A stretch of DNA of 64,000 bases from Endozoicomonas elysicola (GCF_000710775.1 NZ_JOJP01000001.1:3998001-4062000), one strand, 5' to 3'; shown: positions 46,260 to 56,044, numbered from the stretch's first letter. The notes: generated by a model not told the origin, from the sequence alone. Program-made: numbers and translations.

Positions 46260-46832
46260 ATGACTACCGAACAGACACTAATGGAGCGCAGCGGCTCCCA
46301 ATGTGAGCTATGCAGCTCAACAAACGACCTGAGCGTTTTCGCCATCCCACCAGAAAATGATACCTCTAACCCCGACCAGTGCATTCTGACCTGCGATAAT
46401 TGCCGTGGGCAGATTAGCCAGTCGGAAACCATGGATGCCAATCACTGGCGCTGCCTGAATGACAGCATGTGGAGTCAGGTTCCTGCGGTTCAGGTGATGG
46501 CGTGGCGCCTGCTGAACCGCCTTTCAACTGAAGGCTGGGCTCAGAGCCTGCTGGACATGATGTATCTGGATGATGAAACCCGTCAGTGGGCAGAGTCGGG
46601 CATAAACACCGATGAGTCAGAAGCACCCACTCTGGATAGCAACGGCTCTGTTTTAAGTGCAGGCGACACCGTAACTCTGATCAAGGACCTTCCTGTTAAA
46701 GGTGCCGGCTTTACCGCCAAGCGTGGTACTGCGGTTCGAAGTATCTCTCTGACCGACAACCCTGAGCAGATTGAGGGGCGCGTCAATGGCGTCAGAATTG
46801 TTCTTTTAACAAAATATCTGAAAAAAGCATAA
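46260..46832 (+). CDS. phnA: PhnA-domain protein (YjdM-like)
   Basis: 190 residues. An N-terminal zinc-ribbon pattern (QCELCSSTNDLSVFAIPP and CILTCDNCRGQI) is followed by a helical linker and the C-terminal PhnA domain (SVLSAGDTVTLIKDLPVKGAGFTAKRGTAVRSISL...VRIVLLTKYLKKA). Despite the name, the family is not shown to metabolise phosphonates; its role is unsettled. A hairpin overlaps the end of the convergent aceK gene. Confidence 0.9.
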   Translation: MTTEQTLMERSGSQCELCSSTNDLSVFAIPPENDTSNPDQCILTCDNCRGQISQSETMDANHWRCLNDSMWSQVPAVQVMAWRLLNRLSTEGWAQSLLDMMYLDDETRQWAESGINTDESEAPTLDSNGSVLSAGDTVTLIKDLPVKGAGFTAKRGTAVRSISLTDNPEQIEGRVNGVRIVLLTKYLKKA

Positions 46833-46862
46833 AGCCTGTCATACGACAGGCTCTTCCTCTTT
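46833..46862. terminator. hairpin between phnA and aceK
   Basis: AGCCTGTC-atac-GACAGGCT (46833-46852) with cttcctcttt following on the plus strand. It sits at the convergent gene ends and inside the last codons of aceK; most useful for phnA. Confidence 0.6.
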
Positions 46863-48629
46863 ATGGTGGAAAGGCCTGTCGGAATATTTCTTTTTCAGCT
46901 GAAGCGATGGACTGTATGGCAATACATCCATAACCTGACCATTAGTAATCTGCTGCTGAATACTCCGCCAGTAACTGGCGGTAAAAAGATCACCGTGAAG
47001 CCGGTTAAAACGTTTGCGAATGGCCAGATCAGGAAACAGAAAAACAGGAAACTCTTCTGGGAAAATATCACCAGGTGAAACGGAATACCAAGGCTCGGCT
47101 GACAGCTCTTGCTCTGGGTATAACGCCTCAGGAATATCCCGGAAGTTGCATTCAGTCAGATAAATAATCTCATCATAATCATAAAAAACGACTCTGCCAT
47201 GACGTGTTACACCAAAGTTTTTCAATAACATATCACCAGGGAAGATATTCGCTGCAGCCAGCTGCTTTATAGCCCTGCCATACTCATTAAGCACATCATC
47301 CAAAGCCTGTTCATTGCCGTCTTCCACCAGCTGCTCAACATAGATATTCATAGGCATCATTCGCCGTTCTGTATACAGATGGCGAATCAGAACCTTGTCG
47401 TCGTAAACAATAACGGTAGAAGGAGCAACCTGCTGCAACTCCTCCAGTAACTCGTCACTGAAGCGGAAGCGGGGAAGTATAAGGTTTGAATACTCCTGGG
47501 TATCGGCCATCCGCCCTACCCGGTCATGGGTTTTAACCAGATAGTAACGATCCTTGACCATTGCCTTGCTGATATCTTTGGGCGGTGCGAAACGATCCTT
47601 TATAACTTTAAACACCATATCCAGAGAAGGAAGTGTAAATACTGACATCACCATTCCCTTCACCCCTGGAGCAATCACAAACTGGTCAGAGGAGTTTTGC
47701 AGGTGCTTGAGAAAATCCCGGTAGAAAACACTCTTACCATGCTTAAAGAAACCGATGGAATTATAAAGCTCCGCACGATTTTTCTCAGGAATCAGGGTTT
47801 GCAGGAACTCAATGCACTCCGAAGGAATTCGGGCATCCACTAAAAAGTACGAGCGGGTAAAACTGAACAGCACACTGACACAATCATTTTCACAGAGTAA
47901 AGCATCAACATAGAGCTCACCCTGCTCATTATTCAGAACCGCAAGCACGAAAGGCTGAAGATCATCGCCAGCCACCAGCCTGCCCACCAGGTAGGCCGCT
48001 TTATTACGGAAAAAAACCCACTTCAGAACATCTACCCGAACATTGCTGCGCTTAACCCATGACGGCTGTGTCTTCTGCAGCGCATGGATAATATTGCGAA
48101 TATCCCTACGCCGATATTCCCAGGGCAATTCAAACTGGAAGTCATCGAGTATCTGACCCACAAGGCTAACCAGCCCCTGCTTCTGGTACTTATCTTGAAA
48201 ATAGCTTCGATAAATACCCCTGGCGCTCTGAACCTTGAAGCCATCAAATTCAGACTGGATAAAGCAGTGACGAGGGTTCACTGCCTCTCCTTTAAATACC
48301 TTTCGATAGATTGAGTTATAAAAGGTTTCTGCAAGCTCAGGATCCGTCCGATAGGAGATCAAGTCCAGATAGGCATTATGGACATCCTGCCAGCAGTCAC
48401 TGTTACGAAACCAGGATTCTTCAACCTGAGATGTCAGCGTCTCCATCACGTCGGTGACAGCGACATAGTAGAGATTGATACGGTCAGAGGCTGAATTTTG
48501 TGCAGCACTCCAGTCCGCCTTCAAAAAGCGGTCCCGTGCACCCAAGGTGATGTCAGTAAATCGCGTTCGATAGTCACTGAACCCTTCGAGAATGATTCTG
48601 GCAATCTGTCGGGCTATGGAAGTATTCAT
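46839..48629 (-). CDS. aceK: isocitrate dehydrogenase kinase/phosphatase
   Basis: 596 residues, as in other AceK proteins. The N-terminus IARIILEGFSDYRTRFTDITLGARDRF, FYRDFLKHLQNSSDQFVIAPGVKGMVM (nucleotide loop), and NFGVTRHGRVVFYDYDEIIYL (catalytic/metal region) are characteristic. It switches isocitrate dehydrogenase off by phosphorylation during growth on acetate or fatty acids, sending carbon into the glyoxylate shunt. No glyoxylate-shunt genes are in this window. Confidence 0.96.
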   Translation of the reverse strand: MNTSIARQIARIILEGFSDYRTRFTDITLGARDRFLKADWSAAQNSASDRINLYYVAVTDVMETLTSQVEESWFRNSDCWQDVHNAYLDLISYRTDPELAETFYNSIYRKVFKGEAVNPRHCFIQSEFDGFKVQSARGIYRSYFQDKYQKQGLVSLVGQILDDFQFELPWEYRRRDIRNIIHALQKTQPSWVKRSNVRVDVLKWVFFRNKAAYLVGRLVAGDDLQPFVLAVLNNEQGELYVDALLCENDCVSVLFSFTRSYFLVDARIPSECIEFLQTLIPEKNRAELYNSIGFFKHGKSVFYRDFLKHLQNSSDQFVIAPGVKGMVMSVFTLPSLDMVFKVIKDRFAPPKDISKAMVKDRYYLVKTHDRVGRMADTQEYSNLILPRFRFSDELLEELQQVAPSTVIVYDDKVLIRHLYTERRMMPMNIYVEQLVEDGNEQALDDVLNEYGRAIKQLAAANIFPGDMLLKNFGVTRHGRVVFYDYDEIIYLTECNFRDIPEALYPEQELSAEPWYSVSPGDIFPEEFPVFLFPDLAIRKRFNRLHGDLFTASYWRSIQQQITNGQVMDVLPYSPSLQLKKKYSDRPFHHKEEEPVV

Positions 48630-48817
48630 TACTGCACCATTGTTGTTTTAGTGTAAGAAGTGCAGTTACCGGTTAACTCTATCAGATTAACAGGCGGGTT
48701 CGAGCCTTCAGATCAGGCTCAGGCCCTACAGCACCTCTTTCCTCTCGGCGGCTCTGAATTATCAGATTTGCGGAAGCCATTTATCACGCGTCTAAGAGGT
48801 TTTATATTAACTCAATT

Positions 48818-49759
48818 TCATATTTTTATGCCTCGCCGCCCCTGAAGCCCACCCGTATGAACCATCAACAGGCGCTTGGCCCTGCAAGACGAGTCAGGTT
48901 TCAAATTTTCAGCCAGCGAGTGCCATATGGCAAACAGCACTTTACCGGTATATACCGGATCCAGGGGGATTGCCGTCTCATTCTCAAACGATTTTATAAA
49001 TGACAGTAACTCTTTTGTAGTACGAGCGTACCCGCCATGATGACAATCCGTCAACAGTGTCCAGTTATCTAATGAGTGAAGTGTATATTTGTGGATATCA
49101 TTACGCAGAAAATCGGCTCCTTTAAGAACAGCAACACCTTTTATCTGTGTACCAGGTAACTCATCTGAAGCAGCCAGCGATAGACCTGCCAGAGTGGCAC
49201 CTGTTCCACAGGCAAGCCAGATTTCATCATAGCTCCCGGAGGAGATTTGTCCTGCAGCAAGAATTTCCCGACAACCCAACACACCAAGGGGGTTGCTGCC
49301 ACCTTCAGGCACAATATGTACATCTCGTGCAGACAAGCCTAATTGAGACAATATCTTATCGAGCAAATATGCTTCATTTTTTCGACGATAATCACTTCTG
49401 GACAAGTAATGTAATTTCATTCCCCAGTTGACGGCATCAACCAACGTAGCAGAAAGCGGTTCAACCGGCTCTCCTCGAATAACACCAATGGTTGGCATTC
49501 CAAACCGGTGACCGGCCGCAGCCAGGGCATGAATATGATTTGACCAGGCTCCACCAAAACTGAGAATGGCAGAGTTCCCCTCTCTCTGAGCTGAAAGGAT
49601 ATTGTGCTTCAGCTTGTACCATTTATTGCCACTGATCTCAGGGTCAAGCTCATCCAACCGTAAAATATCAAGGGATACATTCGCTTCACGGAGCCATTCA
49701 GTATTTACAGACTGAACAGGAACCGTCTTATCCAATACATCAATAGATTCGAATACCAT
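48818..49759 (-). CDS. PLP-dependent ACC deaminase / D-cysteine desulfhydrase family protein
   Basis: 313 residues. EISGNKWYKLKHNILSA holds the lysine that binds pyridoxal phosphate; FGGAWSNHIHALAAAGHRFG is the substrate-facing Ser/Asn segment; PEGGSNPLGVLGCREI and ACGTGATLAGLSLA bind phosphate. The family contains 1-aminocyclopropane-1-carboxylate deaminases and D-cysteine desulfhydrases, and sequence alone does not separate them here. Its 5' end overlaps the 3' end of the upstream nuclease-like gene by 20 bases, so the two are co-transcribed. Confidence 0.88.
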   Translation of the reverse strand: MVFESIDVLDKTVPVQSVNTEWLREANVSLDILRLDELDPEISGNKWYKLKHNILSAQREGNSAILSFGGAWSNHIHALAAAGHRFGMPTIGVIRGEPVEPLSATLVDAVNWGMKLHYLSRSDYRRKNEAYLLDKILSQLGLSARDVHIVPEGGSNPLGVLGCREILAAGQISSGSYDEIWLACGTGATLAGLSLAASDELPGTQIKGVAVLKGADFLRNDIHKYTLHSLDNWTLLTDCHHGGYARTTKELLSFIKSFENETAIPLDPVYTGKVLFAIWHSLAENLKPDSSCRAKRLLMVHTGGLQGRRGIKI

Positions 49760-50645
49760 ATTTCAATAACTGCTTCGGGAGGTATACATCCAGCTGCTTG
49801 GCCTGATCTTCTTCCAGGGCAATAACATTCAGCTCATATTTCCGGTAAAGATTCAGTTTTTCCAACTTCGACTGATGGTAGAGGTTATCACCGGAGTGCC
49901 CCAGATACTCGAGATAAACATTGCCCGCCGGCAGATAAAACTCACCATAAATACTCTCTGCTACAGGAAGACGACGTTCGTATGCATGGGTAATACCCGC
50001 CAGGTAAAGCCAGTTATCGATCAGCAGCTCGGTTTTTGAACGGACAAGATGGCCATCTGCACAACGAAGTTTGGCAGGAAAGTCGGCCCGATAATGGTTA
50101 ATAGGGTCATCCGCCTCCAAATCCAGGCCTATGGCGTGGGTCAGATCAGCTCTGATCTCTTTCAGCGAAGAACGCACGGCTGGCTGATCAAGTACGGCTG
50201 CTGGCCAACAAACCCAGCTGCGATCAGTTGCTGGACTTCCTCGCTGTTCACCTCCTGAGCGCATACCGGCTGCTGTCACTTTCCAGCCAGACTCGTCGTG
50301 TTTAATCCAACCTAATTCTGCAAATAGTAAATTAATCTGTCGAGCAGAAACACCGGCACTGTGGGCAAGCCCTGTTGCTGTCAGCTGGTCTCCAATATTC
50401 ACATTGTCTGAAACGGTTTCTTTACCGATCCTCACCACCTCTGGCCAGACAATGTAAGTTCCATATTTAACATGTGTTGTATACTCTCCCCCCTCTTCAC
50501 ACCCCTTACTGGTCAACACCCAACTATCATTAGCACGCTCAATCCACCCGGCCTGCTCCATTTTTCTGAATAATTCTCCAACAGGAAGCTCCAGTGAGCG
50601 AGCGAGAGCACTGGTGGAGAGCTTATTTTTTACGGAATCGGACAT
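49740..50645 (-). CDS. duplicated winged-helix-like protein with nuclease-like C-terminus
   Basis: 301 residues from ATG 50645 (a TTG at 50663 is upstream in frame). Two tandem copies of the same about 60-residue module: LSTSALARSLELPVGELFRKMEQAGWI...YGTYIVWPE (8-71) and QLTATGLAHSAGVSARQINLLFAELGWI...RSWVCWPA (88-150). The C-terminal part has VRSKTELLIDNWLYLAGI, GEFYLPAGNVYLEYLGH and YHQSKLEKLNLYRKYELNVIALEE, the order of a PD-(D/E)xK nuclease fold (E206, E235, E246). Catalytic identity is inferred from this pattern only. It overlaps the PLP-enzyme gene by 20 bases. Confidence 0.7.
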   Translation of the reverse strand: MSDSVKNKLSTSALARSLELPVGELFRKMEQAGWIERANDSWVLTSKGCEEGGEYTTHVKYGTYIVWPEVVRIGKETVSDNVNIGDQLTATGLAHSAGVSARQINLLFAELGWIKHDESGWKVTAAGMRSGGEQRGSPATDRSWVCWPAAVLDQPAVRSSLKEIRADLTHAIGLDLEADDPINHYRADFPAKLRCADGHLVRSKTELLIDNWLYLAGITHAYERRLPVAESIYGEFYLPAGNVYLEYLGHSGDNLYHQSKLEKLNLYRKYELNVIALEEDQAKQLDVYLPKQLLKYGIRIY

Positions 50646-50767
50646 AAAGGGCGCCTTCAGCAATTGTTCTGAAAATTTACTGAAGGCTGCAGTAGAAAAA
50701 AAGGGATATTAGACAAAATAGGCAATATTCAGGTGAGAAATCTGTCATTCCCCACCAGTATCACACC

Positions 50768-51559
50768 TTACTCTTCAATCTGTGCTGGAACATATCTCAT
50801 ATAAGGTTTTCCGGATGGAACGTCTTTCTGATGAAAAGACACTCTATCTATTCCAGGAGCCAGCATAACATCATCCCCTTTGTGCCAGTTAGCGGGCGTC
50901 GCTACCTCTCCTTGCTGTAATGCTATCTCATCAAGTGCATCCAGAACCCGGGACAACTCATCGAAATTACGACCAATCTGCATTGGGTAGGTCCAGGTAA
51001 CCTCTATTATTTTGCTGTCATTATTGATGATGAATACTGACCGAACTGTTTTATTTTCTTTTGCTGTACGAGGTGAGCCACCTTTGGCACCTGCAGGCAA
51101 CATACCGTATAGCTTGGCTACTTTCAGGTCGATGTCAGCAATTAGAGGAAATTCAATCTCTGCGGCATCCGCAATGACCGCAACATCTTTCAACCACTCT
51201 TGATGTGTTTCAACGGAGTTAAGACTCAGACCTATGATATTAACTCCTCTTTCTCTAAAAGAGGGCATCAGTTTCTGGACTGCAGCCAACTCTGTTGTAC
51301 AAACCGGTGTAAAGTCCTGAGGATGAGAAAATAGAACGGTATACCGCCCCCCCTGATGCTGAATCCAATCATAAAATTTTACTGTTTCACCCGTTGACAG
51401 GGGTGCCTTAAAATCGGGAGCTACATCACCAAACCCAAGCCCCCAGGATAAAGAACATTGAAAGTAGCCAATAACAATAATGAAAATCGCCAAAAAAAGT
51501 GAATTTCTGTTCCTGCCTTTTTTCCTACATTCTTGAGGAGTTCTATAAACACATTTCAT
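50768..51559 (-). CDS. exported 1-Cys peroxiredoxin (Prx6-like)
   Basis: 263 residues from ATG 51559. The N-terminus holds a hydrophobic segment (SLFLAIFIIVIGYFQCSLSWG), so the protein is exported or membrane-tethered, unusual for this cytoplasmic family. The active-site loop is FSHPQDFTPVCTTELAAVQ (single peroxidatic Cys), and the long C-terminal extension (MLAPGIDRVSFHQKDVPSGKPYMRYVP) is the Prx6 arm. It should reduce peroxides, probably on the periplasmic side. It is monocistronic. Confidence 0.88.
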   Translation of the reverse strand: MKCVYRTPQECRKKGRNRNSLFLAIFIIVIGYFQCSLSWGLGFGDVAPDFKAPLSTGETVKFYDWIQHQGGRYTVLFSHPQDFTPVCTTELAAVQKLMPSFRERGVNIIGLSLNSVETHQEWLKDVAVIADAAEIEFPLIADIDLKVAKLYGMLPAGAKGGSPRTAKENKTVRSVFIINNDSKIIEVTWTYPMQIGRNFDELSRVLDALDEIALQQGEVATPANWHKGDDVMLAPGIDRVSFHQKDVPSGKPYMRYVPAQIEE

Positions 51560-52011
51560 CAAAAATCACCGTAAATAAGCCCATATTCAAGCTGAACTGC
51601 CAATACAATTAAGCTCAGCAGGCCTGCTTCCAATAACCTGAAAGTCAGTGAAATGAGGTTAGTAGTAGACGTTAATGGCAGTTAGATACTTTCGTATCGA
51701 AATATAGCTGGAGAAATTTCAGAAAATAATAAGCGCAGACTCATGACCTGAAAAATGCAATATGTCCACGTTATAGCAATTAAGTTTTCTAAACCCGTTT
51801 GAGCATGGTGAGCTGGACAGAAAGGCAATACCCATAGGGCATAAAGGCGAATTGACGAGTCATAGCTATGGCGAGGAACTTCAACGCAGAATTTCTGTTC
51901 AGCTCGACAGGGCAATAGTGGTTTAGAAAGTGCATTCGATCTGTATTCATAAGCCACATCTTCTACACTCATTAAATATGTAGCCCCTTACTCATACCCA
52001 GTTTGGTTACC
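51560..52011. other. intergenic region holding the first repeat-element copy
   Basis: About 450 bases between the peroxiredoxin and queH. It contains the element at 51773-51940 and AT-rich flanks. A frame at 51682-51972 (minus) runs through it, but it shares translated residues only with the repeat at 57748-57907, so it is not a real gene. Confidence 0.55.
51773..51940. mobile_element. MITE-like element, copy 1 (degenerate)
   Basis: The left end atagcaattaagttttctaa and the right end gtttagaaagtgcattcgat form imperfect terminal inverted repeats. The centre (cgagtcatagctatggcgag) matches copy 2 at 57748-57907. About 168 bp, non-coding. Confidence 0.6.
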
Positions 52012-52719
52012 ATGAAAAACAATCCCCTCTCTCTTGAACACTATCAACGCCCTCCCCTGGAGGCTCCGCATAGTGCTGATAGAATTCTGCTGCATTCCTG
52101 CTGCGCGCCCTGCGCAGGAGAAGTCATGGAAGCGATTCAAGCTTCAGGTATAGATCAGACAGTCTTCTTTTATAACCCCAATATCCATCCTGCTGAGGAG
52201 TACCAGCTTCGCAAGGATGAGAATAAACGGTACTGTGACAAACTCTCCATTCCTTTTATCGATGCTGATTACGATACGGACAACTGGTTTGAACGAACCC
52301 GGGGACTGGAAAACGAACCTGAGCGAGGCCAGCGCTGCACAGTCTGCTTTGATATGCGATTTGAGCGAACGGCCCTCTACGCTTACGAACATGGCTTCCC
52401 GATAATCTCAAGCACACTGGGAATATCTCGCTGGAAGAATATGGAACAAATCAATGACTGTGGAATCAGATCCGCGGAGCATTATCCTGGCATTACCTAT
52501 TGGACCTACAACTGGCGCAAAAAAGGAGGCAGTCAGAGAATGATTGAGCTCTCAAAACAGGAAGCGTTCTATCAACAGGAGTATTGTGGTTGTGTATATA
52601 GTTTACGGGACACCAATCATTACAGAATGTCACAGGGGCGCACGCGAATTAAAAGACTGGTTAATTTTTATGGCCAAAACCAAAAAGAAAGTGACTCCAT
52701 TATTGCTAAATCTTCCTGA
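52012..52719 (+). CDS. queH: epoxyqueuosine reductase QueH
   Basis: 235 residues from ATG 52012 (the upstream TTG frame is not favoured). Cysteine motifs: [12 protein letters not shown] at the start, RCTVCFDMR and CGCVYS, all typical of QueH (DUF208). It reduces epoxyqueuosine to queuosine in tRNA, the last step of the pathway. [13 protein letters not shown] and [14 protein letters not shown] are also family marks. Its promoter region includes the element at 51773-51940. Confidence 0.95.
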   Translation: MKNNPLSLEHYQRPPLEAPHSADRILLHSCCAPCAGEVMEAIQASGIDQTVFFYNPNIHPAEEYQLRKDENKRYCDKLSIPFIDADYDTDNWFERTRGLENEPERGQRCTVCFDMRFERTALYAYEHGFPIISSTLGISRWKNMEQINDCGIRSAEHYPGITYWTYNWRKKGGSQRMIELSKQEAFYQQEYCGCVYSLRDTNHYRMSQGRTRIKRLVNFYGQNQKESDSIIAKSS

Positions 52720-52806
52720 AATCAAATCATATTAGAAATAGGGTCTATATTGGTAAATTAACTTTTTTAATTCTCTCAGTGTGTCCTGAATAGATACCAA
52801 TAAAAA

Positions 52807-53025
52807 ATGAAAAAGATTATCCGAGTGACTCTTACCTGCTCACTACCCATACTTCTGGCAATCTCTGTACCATGGTATCGAGAAAAAGAAGACAACCGTA
52901 TTTACAGCCTCTTTGAAGGTTTACCAGACTGGGTAGCCGTGGCGCTAATCTGTTATGCACTGATCCCCCTCATTAATATCTTTATCTGGGCAACTTACTC
53001 TTCGGATAGCAAACAAGACCAATAA
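52807..53025 (+). CDS. small membrane partner of the sodium:solute symporter
   Basis: 72 residues with two hydrophobic segments (VTLTCSLPILLAISVPWY and WVAVALICYALIPLINIFIWATY). This is the small-subunit type (DUF3311-like) that commonly stands directly before an SSS symporter gene. It is three bases upstream of that gene and is co-transcribed with it. Start at ATG 52807. Confidence 0.75.
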   Translation: MKKIIRVTLTCSLPILLAISVPWYREKEDNRIYSLFEGLPDWVAVALICYALIPLINIFIWATYSSDSKQDQ

Positions 53026-53028
53026 TCC

Positions 53029-54486
53029 ATGCCTTCCATTGCTTTCAGTCTGATCAACATCGCCGTTTACCTGCTCATTCTGATACCCGTTTGTATCAAG
53101 GCCAAACGCAGCAGTCTTCAGCACAGTGCAGCCGATCACTATCTGGCTAATCGCTCACTTGGCTTTATGGTTCTCTTCCTGACCATTTATGCCACAACCT
53201 TCAGCGGCAATATTCTTGGCGTCAGTGGCCAAGCCTATCGTACCGGCTTTACCTGGGTCATGTTTGCTGGCCTGGTTGCAGCAATTACCACCTCATTCCA
53301 CCTGGTTGTTCCCAAACTAAGACCACTGAGCGTCAAATATCACTTCATTACCCCCGGTGACTGGATTCGTTACCGTTTTGGTCCAGACGCCAATACACTT
53401 AGAGTCCTGGTCTCCATTGTTCTGATTCTCTCTCTCGGCAACTTCTTATTTGCCCAGTTAAAAGCAGCAGGCGAGATTATCGTTGTCATGACTCAGGAAA
53501 CCATCCCTTATGAATTTGGTGTTTTGGGCTTTGCCCTGGTCATTCTGACCTATGACATTCTTGGCGGGCTACGGGCGGTTGCGTGGACTGACATGATTCA
53601 GGGATTGATTATGCTGGCTGGCTTCACTTGTCTTGGTCTGTGGATTATTGACACATCCGGAGGAATGGAAAAACTCTCAACGTCCATCGCTCTGCAAAGA
53701 CCTGAAAGCACTCAGATTCCGGGGACAACAACACTGATCCAGTGGTTTAGTTTGATGTTTCTAGGCGGTCTATCCATCACCATATATCCGCAGACTCTAC
53801 AGCGAATTTTTGCCGCTTCCTCGGACAAAGCCCTCTATCAGTCATTGGCGGCCATGGGGATTGTTGCCCTCTTTACCAGCACCATTTTTCTCTTCACCGG
53901 CTGGGTTGCTATCCCTCTTTTCAGCCTTGATCCAGGATTTCAAGCTGATCAGGTTCTTCCCAGACTACTTGAGCACTGGGCCGCCAGTAATATCTGGAAC
54001 CGGATCAGCGCCATGATGGTACTGCTTTCCATTCTAGCCGCTATCATGTCTACTGCAGACTCCGTCTTACTGTCACTGGTTTCCATGATCAGGCATGACC
54101 TACTAAAAAGCACAAAAAGAGAAGGCCTCAAGTTTGATACCGTCATCACCATTATTTTAATGAGCCTGATAGCCATACTCGCGCTTTATCGAGACATTAC
54201 ATTATGGCGTCTTATTGAGCTCAAGCTGGAACTGCTTATTCAGTGCTTTCCTGCCTTTATCCTTTCTCTGCATTGGCGCAAAGTCACATCTTTGCCCATT
54301 CTGGCCGGGTTATTAGCAGGCCTTTTGATTCTGGCGTTTATGCTCACGGCAGATATTAAACAAATATTTGGGATTAACGCAGGACTGATCGCGCTAGCAG
54401 GTAACATGACCCTGATCATCTGCATTTACTTTATACAAAAGCTGGCGCCACCTAAAGCGCTTAGCAACCAGCTTGTTTCTAAATAG
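53029..54486 (+). CDS. sodium:solute symporter (SSS family)
   Basis: 485 residues with about 13 membrane segments. The N-terminal region HYLANRSLGFMVLFLTIYATTFSGNILGVSGQAYRTGF, the GGLRAVAWTDMIQGLIMLAGF segment and AIMSTADSVLLSLVSMIRHDL (the sodium-site helix) are typical SSS marks. It couples sodium entry to uptake of a small organic substrate; which one (amino acid, organic acid, sugar) is not readable. The small partner gene is directly upstream. Confidence 0.92.
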   Translation: MPSIAFSLINIAVYLLILIPVCIKAKRSSLQHSAADHYLANRSLGFMVLFLTIYATTFSGNILGVSGQAYRTGFTWVMFAGLVAAITTSFHLVVPKLRPLSVKYHFITPGDWIRYRFGPDANTLRVLVSIVLILSLGNFLFAQLKAAGEIIVVMTQETIPYEFGVLGFALVILTYDILGGLRAVAWTDMIQGLIMLAGFTCLGLWIIDTSGGMEKLSTSIALQRPESTQIPGTTTLIQWFSLMFLGGLSITIYPQTLQRIFAASSDKALYQSLAAMGIVALFTSTIFLFTGWVAIPLFSLDPGFQADQVLPRLLEHWAASNIWNRISAMMVLLSILAAIMSTADSVLLSLVSMIRHDLLKSTKREGLKFDTVITIILMSLIAILALYRDITLWRLIELKLELLIQCFPAFILSLHWRKVTSLPILAGLLAGLLILAFMLTADIKQIFGINAGLIALAGNMTLIICIYFIQKLAPPKALSNQLVSK

Positions 54487-54492
54487 CTGTCT

Positions 54493-55335
54493 TCAGCTAA
54501 TACTTTTCTTCGATGGTGGGGACAATGGTTTTTTGACCAATGGCCAAAATAACTCTTCTGCCCAGTGCAGACGTTTACCAATGGGCAAACCAAAACGAGT
54601 TTGCCGCCTGTTAGGAATTTTGGCTGTACCAAACAAGGTATCAAATATAAACAGTGTAATGGCGTAATTCCCGTTAGGGTGAGCCCCCTTTCCAAAAGCA
54701 TGGTGGGCATGATGGGTATCCGGCAAAGTAATAATACGTTCAATCACGCGCCAGAATGGCTCTGACCAGGGCATCTTCTCCCTCAGCCATAAATCCCAAC
54801 GAAAAGTGGTATGCGTAAGGGCGTTGACGGTATAAGTAACCAGAACTGCTGCCACATAAGGTTCTCCCAACCCAAGATAGATTGCCAGCGGTCCAAACCA
54901 GCTTTGGGGTAGCAATAACACCCAGAACACGTTATAGCGGTATAAAACGCCAATATTCAGATTTTCTGCTGTATGGTGTGTACGGTGGAGCTTCCAGAAC
55001 CAGCGCCACTCATGGGAAAACCGGTGTAACCAGTAATGCAGGAATTCTTGAGTAATAAAAATCACCGCAAAAGCTAACCAGAAATTAGTCCCGGCCATAA
55101 CTCCTGCACCCTCCTGAAAAAACATCAGGACCAGAATACCCGACAATGTTCCAACTACCGGAGAAGAAAGGAGAACATGAGCGCTTAACCCTGCCAGCGT
55201 TAACCCTGCATCCCTTAAAGGCCTGTCGCCTTTATGAATTCGGCCAGCCATTAACTCAACCAGAAAAGCCAAAATAAAAACAGTAAGAACCACAATACCT
55301 AACAATTGCTGTTCCGGTGAGGGTATGGGGAACAT
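54493..55335 (-). CDS. sterol desaturase / fatty acid hydroxylase family di-iron protein
   Basis: 280 residues from ATG 55335 (GGAAATACTT before it; an upstream frame adds 17 residues without ribosome site). The histidine clusters are HYWLHRFSHEW (100-), HRTHH (117-) and HHAHHAFG, the di-iron ligands of the membrane-bound hydroxylase/desaturase family. Several membrane segments surround them. It would oxidise a lipid or hydrophobic carbon chain. It is 55 bases downstream of the TetR gene on the same strand. Confidence 0.9.
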   Translation of the reverse strand: MFPIPSPEQQLLGIVVLTVFILAFLVELMAGRIHKGDRPLRDAGLTLAGLSAHVLLSSPVVGTLSGILVLMFFQEGAGVMAGTNFWLAFAVIFITQEFLHYWLHRFSHEWRWFWKLHRTHHTAENLNIGVLYRYNVFWVLLLPQSWFGPLAIYLGLGEPYVAAVLVTYTVNALTHTTFRWDLWLREKMPWSEPFWRVIERIITLPDTHHAHHAFGKGAHPNGNYAITLFIFDTLFGTAKIPNRRQTRFGLPIGKRLHWAEELFWPLVKKPLSPPSKKSIS

Positions 55336-55390
55336 AAGTATTTCCTTTTTTATTATTATTGGTTTTGTTTTCGCCAGCGGTTTCAACTCA

Positions 55391-56044
55391 TCACTGTTTC
55401 AAGCCGCCAACAATAAAGGCAATCAACTGTTGAGATTGCTCAATCAAATAATGATTTGTCCATATTTCAGGTTGCTGACGCCTTAACAGGTCCCATAAAG
55501 CGACAGTATGAATAAGCTGCGTACCGGCAAAACCCATACGAGAGCGAAACTCGCTTTGATTCAGTTCAGGCAGGGCATCTCGCATCATCTGACTCATTAA
55601 CTGCAACGAGCTTGAACGGGGACCATCAAATAGCAGTTGATCATGCTGTCCGCTCTGTGCCAATTGCGTAACCAGGCTGACATAATACCCTTCAGCTGGA
55701 TACTCGATCAGGTTATGAATATAGGGCATCACTAATGCTTCCACCAAAGCCTTCACAGACTCGGCCTGATCCGGCTTAATAGCCATCAGCATTTCATGTC
55801 GCCGGGCATTTAGAGGAATCATGCGCAGGTCGAGAATGGCTGAGACCAGCCCCGCTCTACTCCCAAAATGATACTGAACCGCTGAATTATTTCTCTGCCC
55901 TGCCTCCCTGGCAATTTCCCGCTCAGAAATAGCATTCAGTCCTTTTTCTGCAATCATCTTTTCTGCAACCAGAATCAGACTCATCTTGGCTTTATTAAAT
56001 TGAGGCAGACTCAGGGCTGTTGTATTGGGAGTTTCTTTATTCAT
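55391..56044 (-). CDS. TetR family regulator of the sterol-desaturase-like gene
   Basis: 217 residues from ATG 56044 (a GTG two codons earlier is possible). The helix-turn-helix is in LILVAEKMIAEKGLNAISEREIAREAGQRNNSAVQYHFGSRAGLV. It shares a strand with, and probably a promoter with, the desaturase gene downstream. A 24-base palindrome (56068-56091) lies just before its start and is the likely self-operator. Confidence 0.9.
   Translation of the reverse strand: MNKETPNTTALSLPQFNKAKMSLILVAEKMIAEKGLNAISEREIAREAGQRNNSAVQYHFGSRAGLVSAILDLRMIPLNARRHEMLMAIKPDQAESVKALVEALVMPYIHNLIEYPAEGYYVSLVTQLAQSGQHDQLLFDGPRSSSLQLMSQMMRDALPELNQSEFRSRMGFAGTQLIHTVALWDLLRRQQPEIWTNHYLIEQSQQLIAFIVGGLKQ

Noticed and set aside
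51682..51972. 96-residue minus frame in the peroxiredoxin-queH gap
   Set aside because: It runs through the repeat element and shares translated residues only with the other element copy.
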